DNA of 64,000 bases, from assembly GCF_021261325.1 (NCBI RefSeq), contig NZ_JAJSBI010000001.1:558001-622000 (forward strand), in the 5' to 3' direction. Below, in pieces: positions 50,695 through 59,896 of the stretch. This DNA is from Streptomyces guryensis. Lineage in GTDB: Bacteria; Actinomycetota; Actinomycetes; Streptomycetales; Streptomycetaceae. How positions within the stretch are numbered: position 1 is the stretch's first letter; each line of letters starts with the position of its first letter. The translations under genes and the position numbers were made by a program. The notes beneath the pieces are model-generated. The model searched no databases. It was not told where the DNA came from and saw only the letters and a program-made list of their open reading frames with translations.

Positions 50695-53139
50695 ATGGCG
50701 GGAACCCCTGGAACCTCTCCGGCCGACCGGGCGCGCGAGGCCGCCGTCGACGCCGCGCTCGGCAAGCTGGATCTGGACGCCAAGGCCCGGCTGCTGTCCG
50801 GCCAGGACATGTGGTCCCTGCCCGCCCTGCCGGAGATCGGCCTGGAGTCGATCGTCATGTCCGACGGGCCGATCGGCGTCCGGGGCGTGCGCTGGACCGC
50901 CGACGACCCCTCCGTCGCCCTGCCCTCCCCGACCGCCCTCGCCGCCACCTGGGACCCGGAACTCGCCCGCCGCGCCGGCACGCTGCTCGCCCAGGAGGCC
51001 CGCCGCAAAGGCGTGCACGTGCTGCTCGCGCCGACCGTCAATCTGCATCGCTCCCCGCTCGGCGGACGGCACTTCGAGGCCTACAGCGAGGACCCGTGTC
51101 TGACCGGGCTGATCGGCGCGGGGTACGTGCGGGGCGTGCAGTCCGGCGGCGTCGGCACCACCGTCAAGCACTTCGTCGCCAACGACGCCGAGACCGACCG
51201 CTTCACCGTCGACAACCTGGTCTCCGCGCGCGCCCTGCGCGAGCTCTACCTGGCCCCCTTCGAGTTCATCGTGGAGAACGCCCACCCCTGGGGCATCATG
51301 ACCGCCTACAACACGGTCAACGGCACGACGATGACCGAGCACCGGTATCTGGTGAACGAGGTCCTGAGAGGGGAGTGGGGCTTCGACGGGTACAACGTCT
51401 CCGACTGGATGGCGGCCCGGTCGACGGCCGGCGCCATCGAGGGCGGCCTCGACGTCGCCATGCCCGGCCCGCAGACCGTGTACGGCGAAGCCCTCGCCCA
51501 GGCCGTACGGGACGGCAAGGTCGAGGAGGCGGTCGTCGACGGGGCCGTACGCAACGTCCTGCGGCTCGCGGCCCGCGTCGGCGCCCTGGAGAGCGCCGAT
51601 CCCGCCGTCACCGAGCTGCCCGGGACCGTCGACGGCATCGCACTGGCCCGCGAGATCGCCCGCCGCGCCTTCGTCCTCGTGAAGAACGACAACCAGGCCC
51701 TGCCCCTCAAACCGGGCACGGTGGCGTTGACCGGCGCCGCAGCCCGCGACGCCCGGGTCCTCGGCGGGGGGTCGGCGACGGTCTTCCCGGCCCGGATCGT
51801 CTCCCCGCTCGACGGCCTCACCGCCGCCCTTCCCGAGGGCACGCTCAGCTACGCCGTCGGCGCCGACCCCAACACCGAACTCGCCGTCGCCGACAAGGGC
51901 TTCGCACTGCGGGCCGTGTGCCGGGACGCCGAAGGCCAGGTCATCGGCACGGGTTCGGCGCCCAACGGCCAGATCCAGTGGATGGGGTCGGACCTCCCCG
52001 AGGGCGTCACCCACGACCGCCTCCACACCGTCGAGCTGACCGGCACCTTCACCCCGCGCGAGACCGGCCTCCACACCTTCGGCGCCAAGGGCACCGGCCA
52101 CTTCACCCTCACCGTCGACGGCACGACGCACTACGACGACCTCCAGGGCCCCGCCGACGACAGCGACCCCTTCGAGGCGTTCTTCGGCGCCCCGGTGCCC
52201 CGCGCCACCGCCGAACTGACCGCGGGCGAACCGGTGGAGGTCTCCCTCACCCACACCTACGCGCTCCCCGAGGGGTTCCCCTTCGAGGTCGTCGCCTTCG
52301 CCCTCGCCCATCTGGAGCCGCAGCGCGACGCCGACGAGCTGATCGCCGAGGCCGTCGAGGCCGCCCGCGCCGCCGACACCGCCGTCGTCGTGGTCGCCAC
52401 CACCGACCGCGTGGAGTCCGAGGGCTACGACCGCAAGGACCTCACCCTCCCCGGCCGCCAGGACGAACTGGTCCGCGCCGTCGCCGCCGCCAACCCGAAC
52501 ACCGTCGTGGTCGTCAACTCCGGCTCCCCCGTCGAGCTCCCGTGGCGGCACGAGGTCGCCGCGGTCCTGCTCAGCTGGTTCCCCGGCCAGGAGGGCGGCG
52601 CGGCCCTCGCGGACGTGCTGACCGGCGCGTACGAGCCGGGCGGCCGTCTGCCCACCACCTGGGGCTCCCTGTCCGACGCCCCGGTCACCCAGGTCGTCCC
52701 CGAAGGCGGCGAACTCCCGTACACCGAGGACGTCTTCATCGGCTACCGGGCCTGGGAGAAGCAGGGGCGCACCCCCTCGTACCCCTTCGGCCACGGCCTC
52801 GGCTACACCGAGTGGACCTACGAGTCCGTCGAGGTCGACGGCACCACCGCCACGATCCGCCTCCGCAACTCCGGTGAGCGGGCGGGCCGGGAGGTCGTGC
52901 AGCTCTACCTGGCGCCGACCGAGCCCGGCCCCGACCGCCCGGCACGCCGGCTGGCCGGCTTCGCGGGCGTCGAGGCGGCCCCCGGCGAGACGAGGGAAGC
53001 AGTCGTCGAGATCCCCCGCCGCGCCTTCGAGGTCTGGGACGAGGCGACGAACTCGTGGTCATTTGTGAAGGGTTCGTACGAGATCCAGGTGAGCCGCTCG
53101 ATCACCGACCGCCGCCTCACCGCGACGATTAACGTCTGA
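50695..53139 (+). CDS. GH3 beta-glucosidase with PA14 insertion
   Basis: 814 residues from ATG 50695, GAGGAGG upstream; no signal peptide. Barrel blocks: IGLESIVMSDGPIGVRG, LLAPTVNLHRSPLGGRHFEAYSEDP and VGTTVKHFVANDAE. The nucleophile Asp is in GYNVSDWMAARST. A PA14-like insertion lies at residues about 395-520 (LTGTFTPRETGLHTFGAKGTGHFTLTVDG). The C-terminal domains (GRLPTTWG, YPFGHGLGYTEW, VVQLYLAP fibronectin-like) are standard. It probably hydrolyses imported beta-glucosides or related oligosaccharides. The adjacent mutarotase at 53350 is a sensible functional partner. Confidence 0.92.
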   Translation: MAGTPGTSPADRAREAAVDAALGKLDLDAKARLLSGQDMWSLPALPEIGLESIVMSDGPIGVRGVRWTADDPSVALPSPTALAATWDPELARRAGTLLAQEARRKGVHVLLAPTVNLHRSPLGGRHFEAYSEDPCLTGLIGAGYVRGVQSGGVGTTVKHFVANDAETDRFTVDNLVSARALRELYLAPFEFIVENAHPWGIMTAYNTVNGTTMTEHRYLVNEVLRGEWGFDGYNVSDWMAARSTAGAIEGGLDVAMPGPQTVYGEALAQAVRDGKVEEAVVDGAVRNVLRLAARVGALESADPAVTELPGTVDGIALAREIARRAFVLVKNDNQALPLKPGTVALTGAAARDARVLGGGSATVFPARIVSPLDGLTAALPEGTLSYAVGADPNTELAVADKGFALRAVCRDAEGQVIGTGSAPNGQIQWMGSDLPEGVTHDRLHTVELTGTFTPRETGLHTFGAKGTGHFTLTVDGTTHYDDLQGPADDSDPFEAFFGAPVPRATAELTAGEPVEVSLTHTYALPEGFPFEVVAFALAHLEPQRDADELIAEAVEAARAADTAVVVVATTDRVESEGYDRKDLTLPGRQDELVRAVAAANPNTVVVVNSGSPVELPWRHEVAAVLLSWFPGQEGGAALADVLTGAYEPGGRLPTTWGSLSDAPVTQVVPEGGELPYTEDVFIGYRAWEKQGRTPSYPFGHGLGYTEWTYESVEVDGTTATIRLRNSGERAGREVVQLYLAPTEPGPDRPARRLAGFAGVEAAPGETREAVVEIPRRAFEVWDEATNSWSFVKGSYEIQVSRSITDRRLTATINV

Positions 53140-53165
53140 TCCGGGACAAGTCTCCCCACGAACAG

Positions 53166-53197
53166 CCCCGGCCCGGGACCTGACCCCCGGGCCGGGG
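53166..53197 (+). terminator. GC-rich hairpin terminator after GH3
   Basis: CCCCGGCCCGGG (53166-53177) and CCCGGGCCGGGG (53186-53197), 12 bp with an 8-base loop, 26 bases after the GH3 stop. Confidence 0.85.
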
Positions 53198-53254
53198 CAA
53201 CGCGCTCCGCGGGTTCGGCCGTGCTGGGGCGTCCGTCGTCTGCCGGTGCGTGGT

Positions 53255-53320
53255 GGCTGGTCGCGCCCGCGCGGTGGTAGCCGCACATCGAATACAGCCC
53301 CGCGCCCCTTTGGGGCGCGG
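53255..53320 (-). repeat. Dispersed 3'-end repeat, inverted copy
   Basis: Read on the minus strand it gives GGGGCGCGGGGCTGTATTCG followed by TGCGGCTACCACCGCGCGGG, a diverged copy of the 12033/45415/56028 element. It lies just after the end of the minus-strand region between GH3 and the second mutarotase. Confidence 0.65.
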
Positions 53321-53349
53321 CCGACCGCAGCGGACTTCGCCAGCCCCGC

Positions 53350-54330
53350 CTAGCGGGTGGCGAACCCGTACACCGTCTCCGACCGGAACACCCCGCCCGG
53401 CCGCAGCACCGTGCTCGGGAAGCCCGGGTGGTTCGGGGAGTCGGGGAAGTGCTGGGTCTCCAGGGCGATGCCGTCGCCGGGAGCGAAGGGGGCGGACAGG
53501 TGGTCCGCGGTGTAGATCTGGAGGCCGGGCTCGGTGGTGGCCACGGTCAGGACCCGGCCGGATGCGGGGTCGTGCAGTTCGGCGACCTCACGAGGGGTCT
53601 CGGTCACCCCGCCGTCGAGCACGAAGTTGTGGTCGTATCCGGCGCCGACCTTGCGCGCCTGACGGAAGTCGAAGCGCGTGCCCGTCACGTCGGCGAGCTC
53701 GCCGGTCGGGATCAGATCGGCGTCGACCGGGGTGTAGCGGGAGGCGGCGAGCCGCAGTTCGTGGCCGCCCGTGCTGCCCGATCCGCCGAGGGTGAAGTAG
53801 CTGTGGTTCGTCAGGTTCAGCACGGTCGGCGCGTCCGTCACCGCCTCGTAGGCGATACGCAGCGCGCCGGACTCGTCGAGCGTGTACGTCGCCGAGACCT
53901 CCAGCCGGCCCGGGAAGCCCTCCTCACCATGCGCACCGACCCGGCTCAGACGCACCCCGTGCGCCTCTGCTTCGAGGGGCGTAACGTCCCACACCCGCTT
54001 GTCGAAGCCGCGCTCACCGCCGTGCAGGGAGTTGGGCGGTGTGTTCTGCTCAAGCGCGTACGTCACCCCGTCCAGCGGGAAGCGGCCGCCCGCGATCCGG
54101 TTGGCGTACCGGCCGACGAGCGCGCCGAAATACGGCTCCGGGTGCGCGAGATAACCGTCCAGCTCCGCGAACCCCAGCACCACGTTCCCGGCCCGCCCGT
54201 CCCGGTCCGGGATCTCCAGCGACTGCACGATCCCGCCGTACGACAGGATCCGGACCCGTACGCCCGCTCGCTCCAAGGTCCAGCGGTGCACCGGGGTGCC
54301 GTCGGAAAGTGTGCCGAAGAGTTCGTTCAT
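53350..54330 (-). CDS. galM: Aldose 1-epimerase (galactose mutarotase), copy 2
   Basis: 326 residues from ATG 54330. GalM motifs as in copy 1: NSLHGGERGFDK, VLNLTNHSYFTLGG, GYDHNFVLDG and IALETQHFPDSPNH with the catalytic Glu. It is clearly diverged from copy 1 (25090), so the two may serve different sugars. It is convergent with GH3 and lies next to the GDSL lipoprotein, with no transporter nearby. Confidence 0.93.
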   Translation of the reverse strand: MNELFGTLSDGTPVHRWTLERAGVRVRILSYGGIVQSLEIPDRDGRAGNVVLGFAELDGYLAHPEPYFGALVGRYANRIAGGRFPLDGVTYALEQNTPPNSLHGGERGFDKRVWDVTPLEAEAHGVRLSRVGAHGEEGFPGRLEVSATYTLDESGALRIAYEAVTDAPTVLNLTNHSYFTLGGSGSTGGHELRLAASRYTPVDADLIPTGELADVTGTRFDFRQARKVGAGYDHNFVLDGGVTETPREVAELHDPASGRVLTVATTEPGLQIYTADHLSAPFAPGDGIALETQHFPDSPNHPGFPSTVLRPGGVFRSETVYGFATR

Positions 54331-54364
54331 GTGCGGAACTTTAGGACACCTCCCTGAGGCCGGC

Positions 54365-55252
54365 TCATGCCTTGTCGGCCGTGACCTTCCGGTAGGCGAT
54401 CTCCGCCAGCCGCGCCTGCCCGTTCACACTGGGATGGAACCAGTCCCACTGGCTCAACTGCGACGTGCCGAACCGGTAGTCGTACACCGCGCCGCCGTCG
54501 AACCGGCACCGCCGGTCCTTGGCGCAGACCTCCTCCAGCACCTTGTTGTACGCCTCCACCCGCTTCTGCACGGTGTCCCGCCGCAGCGTCGCCGCCGAGT
54601 CCAGCGCGTCCGCGTCGGCCAGCATCGAGGGGCAGATGCCGAGCTTCCACACCTGCTTGCCCAGCGGGTTGGTGCGACCCTCGGACCACAGCCGCTTCAG
54701 GTTCGGCACGCTCGCCACGTACACCTGCGTCTTCGGCAGCGACTTGCGCAGAATGCCCAGCGCGTCCTCGAAGTCGGCGCGGAAGCTCTCCACCGAGGTC
54801 ATGGCGGCGGTGCTGGCCCGGCAGGCGTCGTTCGCCCCCGCCATCACCGTCACCAACTGCGGCCTGCGCGTCACCGCCTGCGCCAGCTGGCCCGGCAGGT
54901 CCGCCATCCGCGCCCCGGTCACCGCGTAGTTCCAGCTGCGCTCGGCGGCCTGCGCCTTCCCCAGCAGCCGTACGGCGAGGCTGTCGACCTTGGCGCTGCT
55001 GCCGGTCGCCCAGGACACCTCGGGGCAGTCCGACAGGACCGTACAGGCGTCGAAGCCGCGGGTGATGGAGTCGCCGACCGCCGCGATCGAACGGGGGCTC
55101 ACGTCCCACGCCGGAGTCGGCTTCGCGCTGTGCGCCTTGGTGCCCGTCGGTCCGGCGGAGTTGCCACCGACGGCGTCGCAGCCGGCGACGCCCAGGACGG
55201 TCGCCGCCACGGCGGCGAGAACGGTCCGTGAACGGTGGCTTGGCTTCCGCAT
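54365..55252 (-). CDS. SGNH/GDSL-type lipase/esterase lipoprotein
   Basis: 295 residues from ATG 55252; the longer frame to 55765 is spurious. Lipoprotein signal with lipobox GVAGC. SGNH blocks are AVGDSITRGFD (Ser nucleophile), VMAGANDAC (Asn), and DWFHPSVNGQ (Asp-x-x-His). Several Cys (FDACTVLSDCPE, NDACRA, LGICPS, VCAKDRRCRF) indicate disulfides. It is probably a surface-anchored esterase, perhaps a carbohydrate deacetylase. The substrate is unknown. Confidence 0.9.
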   Translation of the reverse strand: MRKPSHRSRTVLAAVAATVLGVAGCDAVGGNSAGPTGTKAHSAKPTPAWDVSPRSIAAVGDSITRGFDACTVLSDCPEVSWATGSSAKVDSLAVRLLGKAQAAERSWNYAVTGARMADLPGQLAQAVTRRPQLVTVMAGANDACRASTAAMTSVESFRADFEDALGILRKSLPKTQVYVASVPNLKRLWSEGRTNPLGKQVWKLGICPSMLADADALDSAATLRRDTVQKRVEAYNKVLEEVCAKDRRCRFDGGAVYDYRFGTSQLSQWDWFHPSVNGQARLAEIAYRKVTADKA

Positions 55253-55517
55253 ACGCCGGTGATCCCCTCGGTCAGTCCCGCTACGTACGGATGTGTCACC
55301 CCATGACAACGCGCGAGAGTTCCCGATCCACGCATCATGCAACGGATCACACCCGTACAAGCGTCCTGCCGGGTGAATGGCGGACGTTTCAGCGCATCGG
55401 GACCGACGGTACGTCACACTCCTTGCGCCGTCGCACGGTAGCCTCGCCATCAACGTGGCCGACCGCCACGGCCGACCGCCAGTTCGCCAGATTGTCCTGC
55501 TCTGCCCGGAGGTCCCG

Positions 55518-56012
55518 GTGACGACACGTGGGGTTCTGTACGTGCACTCCGCGCCGCGCGCGCTGTGCCCGCACGTCGAGTGGGCCGTCGCCGGGGTGCT
55601 CGGCACACGCGTCAACCTCGACTGGATCCGGCAGCCCGCCGCCCCCGGCACCTGGCGCTCGGAGTTCTCCTGGCAGGGCGAGGTGGGCACGGCGTCCAAG
55701 CTGGCGTCGGCGCTGCGCGGCTGGCAACTGCTGCGCTTCGAGGTCACCGCGGAGCCCTGCCCCACCGCGGAGGGCGAGCGCTACAGCTGCACCCCCGACC
55801 TCGGCATCTTCCACGCCGTCACCGGCATCCACGGCGACATCCTCATCCCCGAGGACCGCCTCCGCGCCGCCCTGGCCCGCTCCCAGCAGGGCGAGACGGA
55901 ACTGGAGGCCGAGATCGCCAAGCTGCTCGGAAAGCCGTGGGACGACGAGTTGGAGCCCTTCCGGTACGCGGGTGAGGGCGCTCCGGTGCGCTGGCTGCAC
56001 CAGGTGGTGTGA
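55518..56012 (+). CDS. DUF3145 protein
   Basis: 164 residues from GTG 55518, with GGAGG five bases upstream. The family blocks RGVLYVHSAPRALCPHVEWAVAGVLG, WRSEFSWQGEVGTASKLASALRGW and GRDxI-like HGDILIPEDRLRAAL are present. DUF3145 is a conserved, single-copy actinobacterial protein of unknown function. It neighbours the fatty-acid operon here, as it does in S. coelicolor. Confidence 0.9.
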   Translation: MTTRGVLYVHSAPRALCPHVEWAVAGVLGTRVNLDWIRQPAAPGTWRSEFSWQGEVGTASKLASALRGWQLLRFEVTAEPCPTAEGERYSCTPDLGIFHAVTGIHGDILIPEDRLRAALARSQQGETELEAEIAKLLGKPWDDELEPFRYAGEGAPVRWLHQVV

Positions 56013-56027
56013 ACGGCTTTTGTCTTC

Positions 56028-56098
56028 AGGGGCGCGAGGCTGTGTCGATACGCGGCTCCGCCGCGTGGGCGCGATCGACCCCCACCGGCCCGCAGACA
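56028..56098 (+). repeat. Dispersed Streptomyces 3'-end repeat (copy 3)
   Basis: AGGGGCGCGAGGCTGTGTCG, then ACGCGGCTCCGCCGCGTGGG and CGCGATCGACCCCC. It begins 16 bases after the DUF3145 stop and directly precedes the terminator at 56102. Confidence 0.78.
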
Positions 56099-56101
56099 AA
56101 C

Positions 56102-56152
56102 GAACGGCGTGTGGCCCGCCCCTGAACCCGGGGTGCGGGCCACACGCCGTTC
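56102..56152. terminator. 18-bp hairpin terminator of the fab operon
   Basis: GAACGGCGTGTGGCCCGC (56102-56119) pairs perfectly with 56135-56152. It lies between convergent DUF3145 and fabF, so it serves both. It is one of the strongest hairpins in the window. Confidence 0.9.
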
Positions 56153-56162
56153 ACGGCAATAC

Positions 56163-57434
56163 TCAGACCGTACGGAACGCCAGCACCACGTTGTGCCCAC
56201 CAAACCCGAACGAGTCGTTCAGAGCGGCAATCCGTCCCTCGACAGGAAGCTTCCGGGCCTCGCCACGGACGATGTCCGCCGCCGCCTCCGCCTCGGGGTC
56301 GAGGTTCTCGACATTGATGGTCGGCGGAGCGACCCGGTGGTACAGCGCAAGGATCGTCGCGACGGACTCGACACCGCCCGCACCACCCAGCAGATGTCCG
56401 GTCATCGACTTGGTGGCCGAGACCGCCATGTGGTCGGCGTCGTCGCCGAACACCTTCCGCAGTGCCTTCAGCTCGGCCACGTCACCGGCCGGCGTCGAGG
56501 TGGCGTGCGCGTTGACGTGCACGATCTCCGCCGGGTCCAGGTCGCTGCGGTCCAGCAGGTTCTGCAGGGCGTGCGAGATGCCGCGGCCCTCGGGCTCGGG
56601 CTGCACGATGTCGTGCGCGTCGGAGGAGACGCCCTGCCCGACGGCCTCCGCGTACACGCGGGCACCGCGCTTGGCGGCGTGCTCGGCGGACTCCAGGACG
56701 AGGACGCCGGCGCCCTCACCGAGGACGAAGCCGTCCCGCGCGACGTCGTAGGGCCGCGAGGCGCCCTGCGGGTCGTCGTTGTTCTTGGACATCGCCATCA
56801 TGTTGCCGAACGCGGCGATGGGAAGGGGGTGGATGGCCGCCTCCGTGCCACCCGCGACGACGACGTCGGCGCGGCCGGTGCGGATCATCTCGATGGCGTA
56901 GCCGATGGCCTCGGCGCCCGACGCGCAGGCGGAGACCGGGGTGTGCACGCCCGCACGGGCGCCCACGAGGAGACCCACGTTGGCGGACGGGCTGTTCGGC
57001 ATCAGCATGGGGACGGTGTGCGGGGAGACGCGGCGGACGCCCTTCTCCTTGAGCACGTCGTACTGGTCGAGCAGAGTCGTCACACCACCGATCCCGGAGG
57101 CGATGACGGCACCGAGACGCTCCGGGTCGATGCTCGCATCGGCACCCGCCTTGTCGGTGAAACCGGCGTCCGCCCAGGCCTCCTTGGCCGCGATCAGCGC
57201 GAACTGCGCCGAGCGGTCCAGGCGGCGGGCCTGCGGCCGGGGGATGACCTCGGAGGGCTCCACGGCGACCGGGGCGGCGATACGGACCGCCTGCTCGGCG
57301 GCCCACTCCTGCTCCAGGGGCTTCACGCCGGACTTGCCGGCGATCAGACCCTCCCAGGTAGAGGCTGCGTCGCCACCCAGCGGTGTGGTTGCGCCGATAC
57401 CGGTGACGACCACGGTGTGATTGGTCGGGCTCAC
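56163..57434 (-). CDS. fabF: Beta-ketoacyl-ACP synthase II (FabF)
   Basis: 423 residues from GTG 57434. Catalytic Cys-His-His: VSACASGAEA, NAHATSTPAGD and SMTGHLLGGAGG. The N-terminus (VVVTGIGATTPLGGD) and C-terminal GFGGHNVVLAFR are typical. It elongates acyl-ACP with malonyl-ACP. It is the last gene of the fabD-fabH-acpP-fabF cluster, 79 bases after acpP, as in S. coelicolor primary fatty-acid synthesis. Confidence 0.97.
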   Translation of the reverse strand: MSPTNHTVVVTGIGATTPLGGDAASTWEGLIAGKSGVKPLEQEWAAEQAVRIAAPVAVEPSEVIPRPQARRLDRSAQFALIAAKEAWADAGFTDKAGADASIDPERLGAVIASGIGGVTTLLDQYDVLKEKGVRRVSPHTVPMLMPNSPSANVGLLVGARAGVHTPVSACASGAEAIGYAIEMIRTGRADVVVAGGTEAAIHPLPIAAFGNMMAMSKNNDDPQGASRPYDVARDGFVLGEGAGVLVLESAEHAAKRGARVYAEAVGQGVSSDAHDIVQPEPEGRGISHALQNLLDRSDLDPAEIVHVNAHATSTPAGDVAELKALRKVFGDDADHMAVSATKSMTGHLLGGAGGVESVATILALYHRVAPPTINVENLDPEAEAAADIVRGEARKLPVEGRIAALNDSFGFGGHNVVLAFRTV

Positions 57435-57513
57435 GGGAATTCTTTCTCCAACGGATCGGGATTCAGCGGCGCCACCGCCGGGTGGCGGGGCAATACAGCC
57501 GGGCCTAAAAGGC

Positions 57514-57762
57514 TCAGGCCTGGTGCTTGAGGATGTAGTTGGTCGCGTCGCCGACCGTCTTGAGGTTCTTGACATCCTCGTCCGGGATCTTGACGTCGAA
57601 GCGCTCTTCGGCGGCGACGACGACCTCGACCATGGACAGCGAGTCGACGTCCAGGTCGTCGGTGAAGGACTTGTCCAGCTGGACGTCCTCAACCGGGATG
57701 CCGGCGATCTCGTTCACGATGTCGGCGAGACCGGCGACGATCTCTTCCTGAGTGGCGGCCAT
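57514..57762 (-). CDS. acpP: Fatty-acid acyl carrier protein (AcpP)
   Basis: 82 residues from ATG 57762, with AAGGAG. The phosphopantetheine Ser lies in DLDVDSLSMVE. The acidic four-helix pattern (EEIVAGLADIVNEIAG; VKIPDEDVKNLKTVGDATNYI) is standard. It carries acyl chains between FabD, FabH and FabF. Confidence 0.97.
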   Translation of the reverse strand: MAATQEEIVAGLADIVNEIAGIPVEDVQLDKSFTDDLDVDSLSMVEVVVAAEERFDVKIPDEDVKNLKTVGDATNYILKHQA

Positions 57763-57870
57763 ATCAGGCGCTCCTTCGTAGTAATCCAGAGGGTGTGGCG
57801 CCCGCCGCGTCAGCGGCAGGTGTTGCAGTGCTTTCCGCACCGGATCCGATGATGATCCGGCACGGAGTGC

Positions 57871-58869
57871 CTAGGGGAGGGTAACGACCGTCGCGGCGTA
57901 CACGAGACCCGCCCCGAAGCCGATGACGAGCGCGGTGTCGCCGCTCTTCGCCTCACCGGTCGCCAGAAGCCGCTCCATGGCGAGCGGAATCGAGGCGGCC
58001 GAGGTGTTGCCGGTGGTGCGTACGTCACGCGCGACCGTGACGTGCTCCGGCAGTTTCAGCGTCTTCACCATCGAGTCGATGATCCGCTCGTTGGCCTGGT
58101 GAGGAATGAAGACGTCCAGGTCGTCCGGGGTGATTCCGGCCGCGTCCAGCGCCTGCTGGGCGACCTTCGCCATCTCGAACACGGCCCAGCGGAACACCGC
58201 CTGGCCCTCCTGTGTGATCGCAGGGAACTTGTCCGTGGAGCTGTCGTACTCGTTCCACGCCACGGTCTGCTTGATCGTCTCGGACTTGTCGCCCTCCGAG
58301 CCCCATACGGTCGGGCCGATCGCCGGCTCCTGTGCGGGGCCGACCACGACCGCGCCCGCGCCGTCGCCGAACAGGAAGGCCGTCGCGCGGTCCTCCAGGT
58401 CGGTGAGGTCGGACAGCCGCTCCACGCCGATGACGAGGACGTACTCCGCGGAGCCCTCGACGATCATGCCCTTGGCGAGGGTGAGGCCGTAGCCGAAGCC
58501 GGCGCAGCCCGCCGAGATGTCGAACGCGGCGGCCTTGTTCGTGCCGAGCTTGTCGGCGATCTCCGTCGCCACGGCGGGGGTCTGCTTGAAGTGCGAGACG
58601 GTCGAGACGATCACGCCGCCGATCTGCTCCGCGGAGATCCCCGCGTCGGCGATCGCCTTGCCGGACGCCTCGATCGACATCGCGGCGACGGTCTCCTCGT
58701 CGGAGGCCCAGTGCCGGGTCTCGATGCCGGAGCGCGAACGGATCCACTCGTCCGACGAGTCGATCGTCTCGAGGATCACCTCGTTCGGCACGACCCGGGT
58801 CGGGCGGTAGCCGCCCACACCGAGGATGCGCGCGTACGGGGCGCCCTTGCTGGGCTTGATCTTCGACAT
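57871..58869 (-). CDS. fabH: Beta-ketoacyl-ACP synthase III (FabH)
   Basis: 332 residues. Catalytic Cys in FDISAGCAGFGYG, His in VFIPHQANERI, and Asn in TTGNTSAASIP. It condenses a branched or acetyl-CoA starter with malonyl-ACP, setting the chain type in Streptomyces. It lies 20 bases after fabD and is followed by acpP. Confidence 0.97.
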   Translation of the reverse strand: MSKIKPSKGAPYARILGVGGYRPTRVVPNEVILETIDSSDEWIRSRSGIETRHWASDEETVAAMSIEASGKAIADAGISAEQIGGVIVSTVSHFKQTPAVATEIADKLGTNKAAAFDISAGCAGFGYGLTLAKGMIVEGSAEYVLVIGVERLSDLTDLEDRATAFLFGDGAGAVVVGPAQEPAIGPTVWGSEGDKSETIKQTVAWNEYDSSTDKFPAITQEGQAVFRWAVFEMAKVAQQALDAAGITPDDLDVFIPHQANERIIDSMVKTLKLPEHVTVARDVRTTGNTSAASIPLAMERLLATGEAKSGDTALVIGFGAGLVYAATVVTLP

Positions 58870-58889
58870 GTTCGTACGGCTCCTTGATG

Positions 58890-59807
58890 TCAGGCGTTGG
58901 CGTGCTCAGTGATGAGCTCGCGGGCCGCGTCGAGGTCGTCGGGGGTCTTGAGCGCGAGCGTCCTCACGCCCGGCAGCGCGCGCTTGGCGAGGCCGACCAG
59001 CGTGCCGCCGGGGCACACCTCGATGACGGCCGTCGCGCCGAGCTCCTTGAAGGTCTCCATGCACAGGTCCCAGCGGACCGGGTTGGCGACCTGGCCGACC
59101 AGCCGCTCCAGCACCTCGGCGCCGGTCGCGACCGTCTGCCCGTCCTTGTTGGACACGTACGTGAACTTCGGGTCGGCGGGGGTCAGTTCGGCGGCGGCCT
59201 TGGCCAGCGCGTCGACGGCGGGCGCCATGTGGTGCGTGTGGAAGGCGCCGGCGACCTTCAGCGGGACGACCTTGCGGACGCCCTCGGGCTTGTCCTCGTT
59301 CAGCACGGCGAGCTGCTCCAGCGTGCCCGCGGCGACGATCTGGCCCGCGCCGTTCACGTTCGCCGGGGTCAGACCCAGCTTCTCCAGGTGCGCGACCGAC
59401 ACCTCGGGGTCGCCGCCGAGCAGCGCCGACATCCCGGTCTCGGTGATCGCGGCGGCGTCGGCCATGGCCAGACCCCGCTTGCGTACGAGGGTGAGCGCGG
59501 CGGCGTCGTCGAGGATGCCCGCGAAGGCGGCGGCGGTGATCTCGCCCACGCTGTGGCCCGCGACGGCGCCCGGCGTGACGGCACCGAGTGCCGAGGCGGA
59601 CAGGATGCCGGCGGCGACGAGCAGCGGCTGGGCCACGGCGGTGTCGCGGATCTCCTCCGCGTCGGCCTTCGTGCCGTAATGGGCAAGGTCCAGCCCGATG
59701 GCGTCCGACCAGGCGGCGACGCGGTCGGCGGCACCGGGCAGTTCGAGCCAGGGAGTCAGGAAGCCGGGCGTCTGGGCGCCCTGGCCGGGAGCGACGAGTA
59801 CGAGCAC
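58890..59807 (-). CDS. fabD: Malonyl-CoA:ACP transacylase (FabD)
   Basis: 305 residues. The GTG at 59807 gives VLVLVAPGQGAQTPGF, the start seen in Streptomyces FabD; a GTG two codons upstream (59813) is also possible. The active Ser is in AGHSVGEITAA and the catalytic His in VAGAFHTHHM. It loads malonate onto ACP and is first in the fab operon, whose promoter region carries the inverted repeat at 59874. Confidence 0.95.
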   Translation of the reverse strand: MLVLVAPGQGAQTPGFLTPWLELPGAADRVAAWSDAIGLDLAHYGTKADAEEIRDTAVAQPLLVAAGILSASALGAVTPGAVAGHSVGEITAAAFAGILDDAAALTLVRKRGLAMADAAAITETGMSALLGGDPEVSVAHLEKLGLTPANVNGAGQIVAAGTLEQLAVLNEDKPEGVRKVVPLKVAGAFHTHHMAPAVDALAKAAAELTPADPKFTYVSNKDGQTVATGAEVLERLVGQVANPVRWDLCMETFKELGATAVIEVCPGGTLVGLAKRALPGVRTLALKTPDDLDAARELITEHANA

Positions 59808-59873
59808 TCTCACACTCTCTCTTGTGGACGGCCACGGCCGCCCGTGGGGACAGGGACGAAGAACACGAGGGGG

Positions 59874-59894
59874 TTTTGTGGACCCCCGACAAAA
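59874..59894. promoter_or_regulatory. Inverted repeat TTTTGT-N9-ACAAAA upstream of fabD
   Basis: TTTTGT (59874-59879) and ACAAAA (59889-59894) flank GGACCCCCG. It lies between fasR and fabD, 67 or more bases before the fabD start. FasR is known to activate the fab operon in S. coelicolor by binding this intergenic region. I propose this repeat as the site; it is also next to the fasR stop. Confidence 0.55.
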
Positions 59895-59896
59895 GA

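Noticed and set aside
50617..52794. A 725-residue minus-strand open frame opposite GH3
   Set aside because: Composition is Gly/Val/Asp-rich without motifs, and the plus strand encodes a complete GH3 enzyme.
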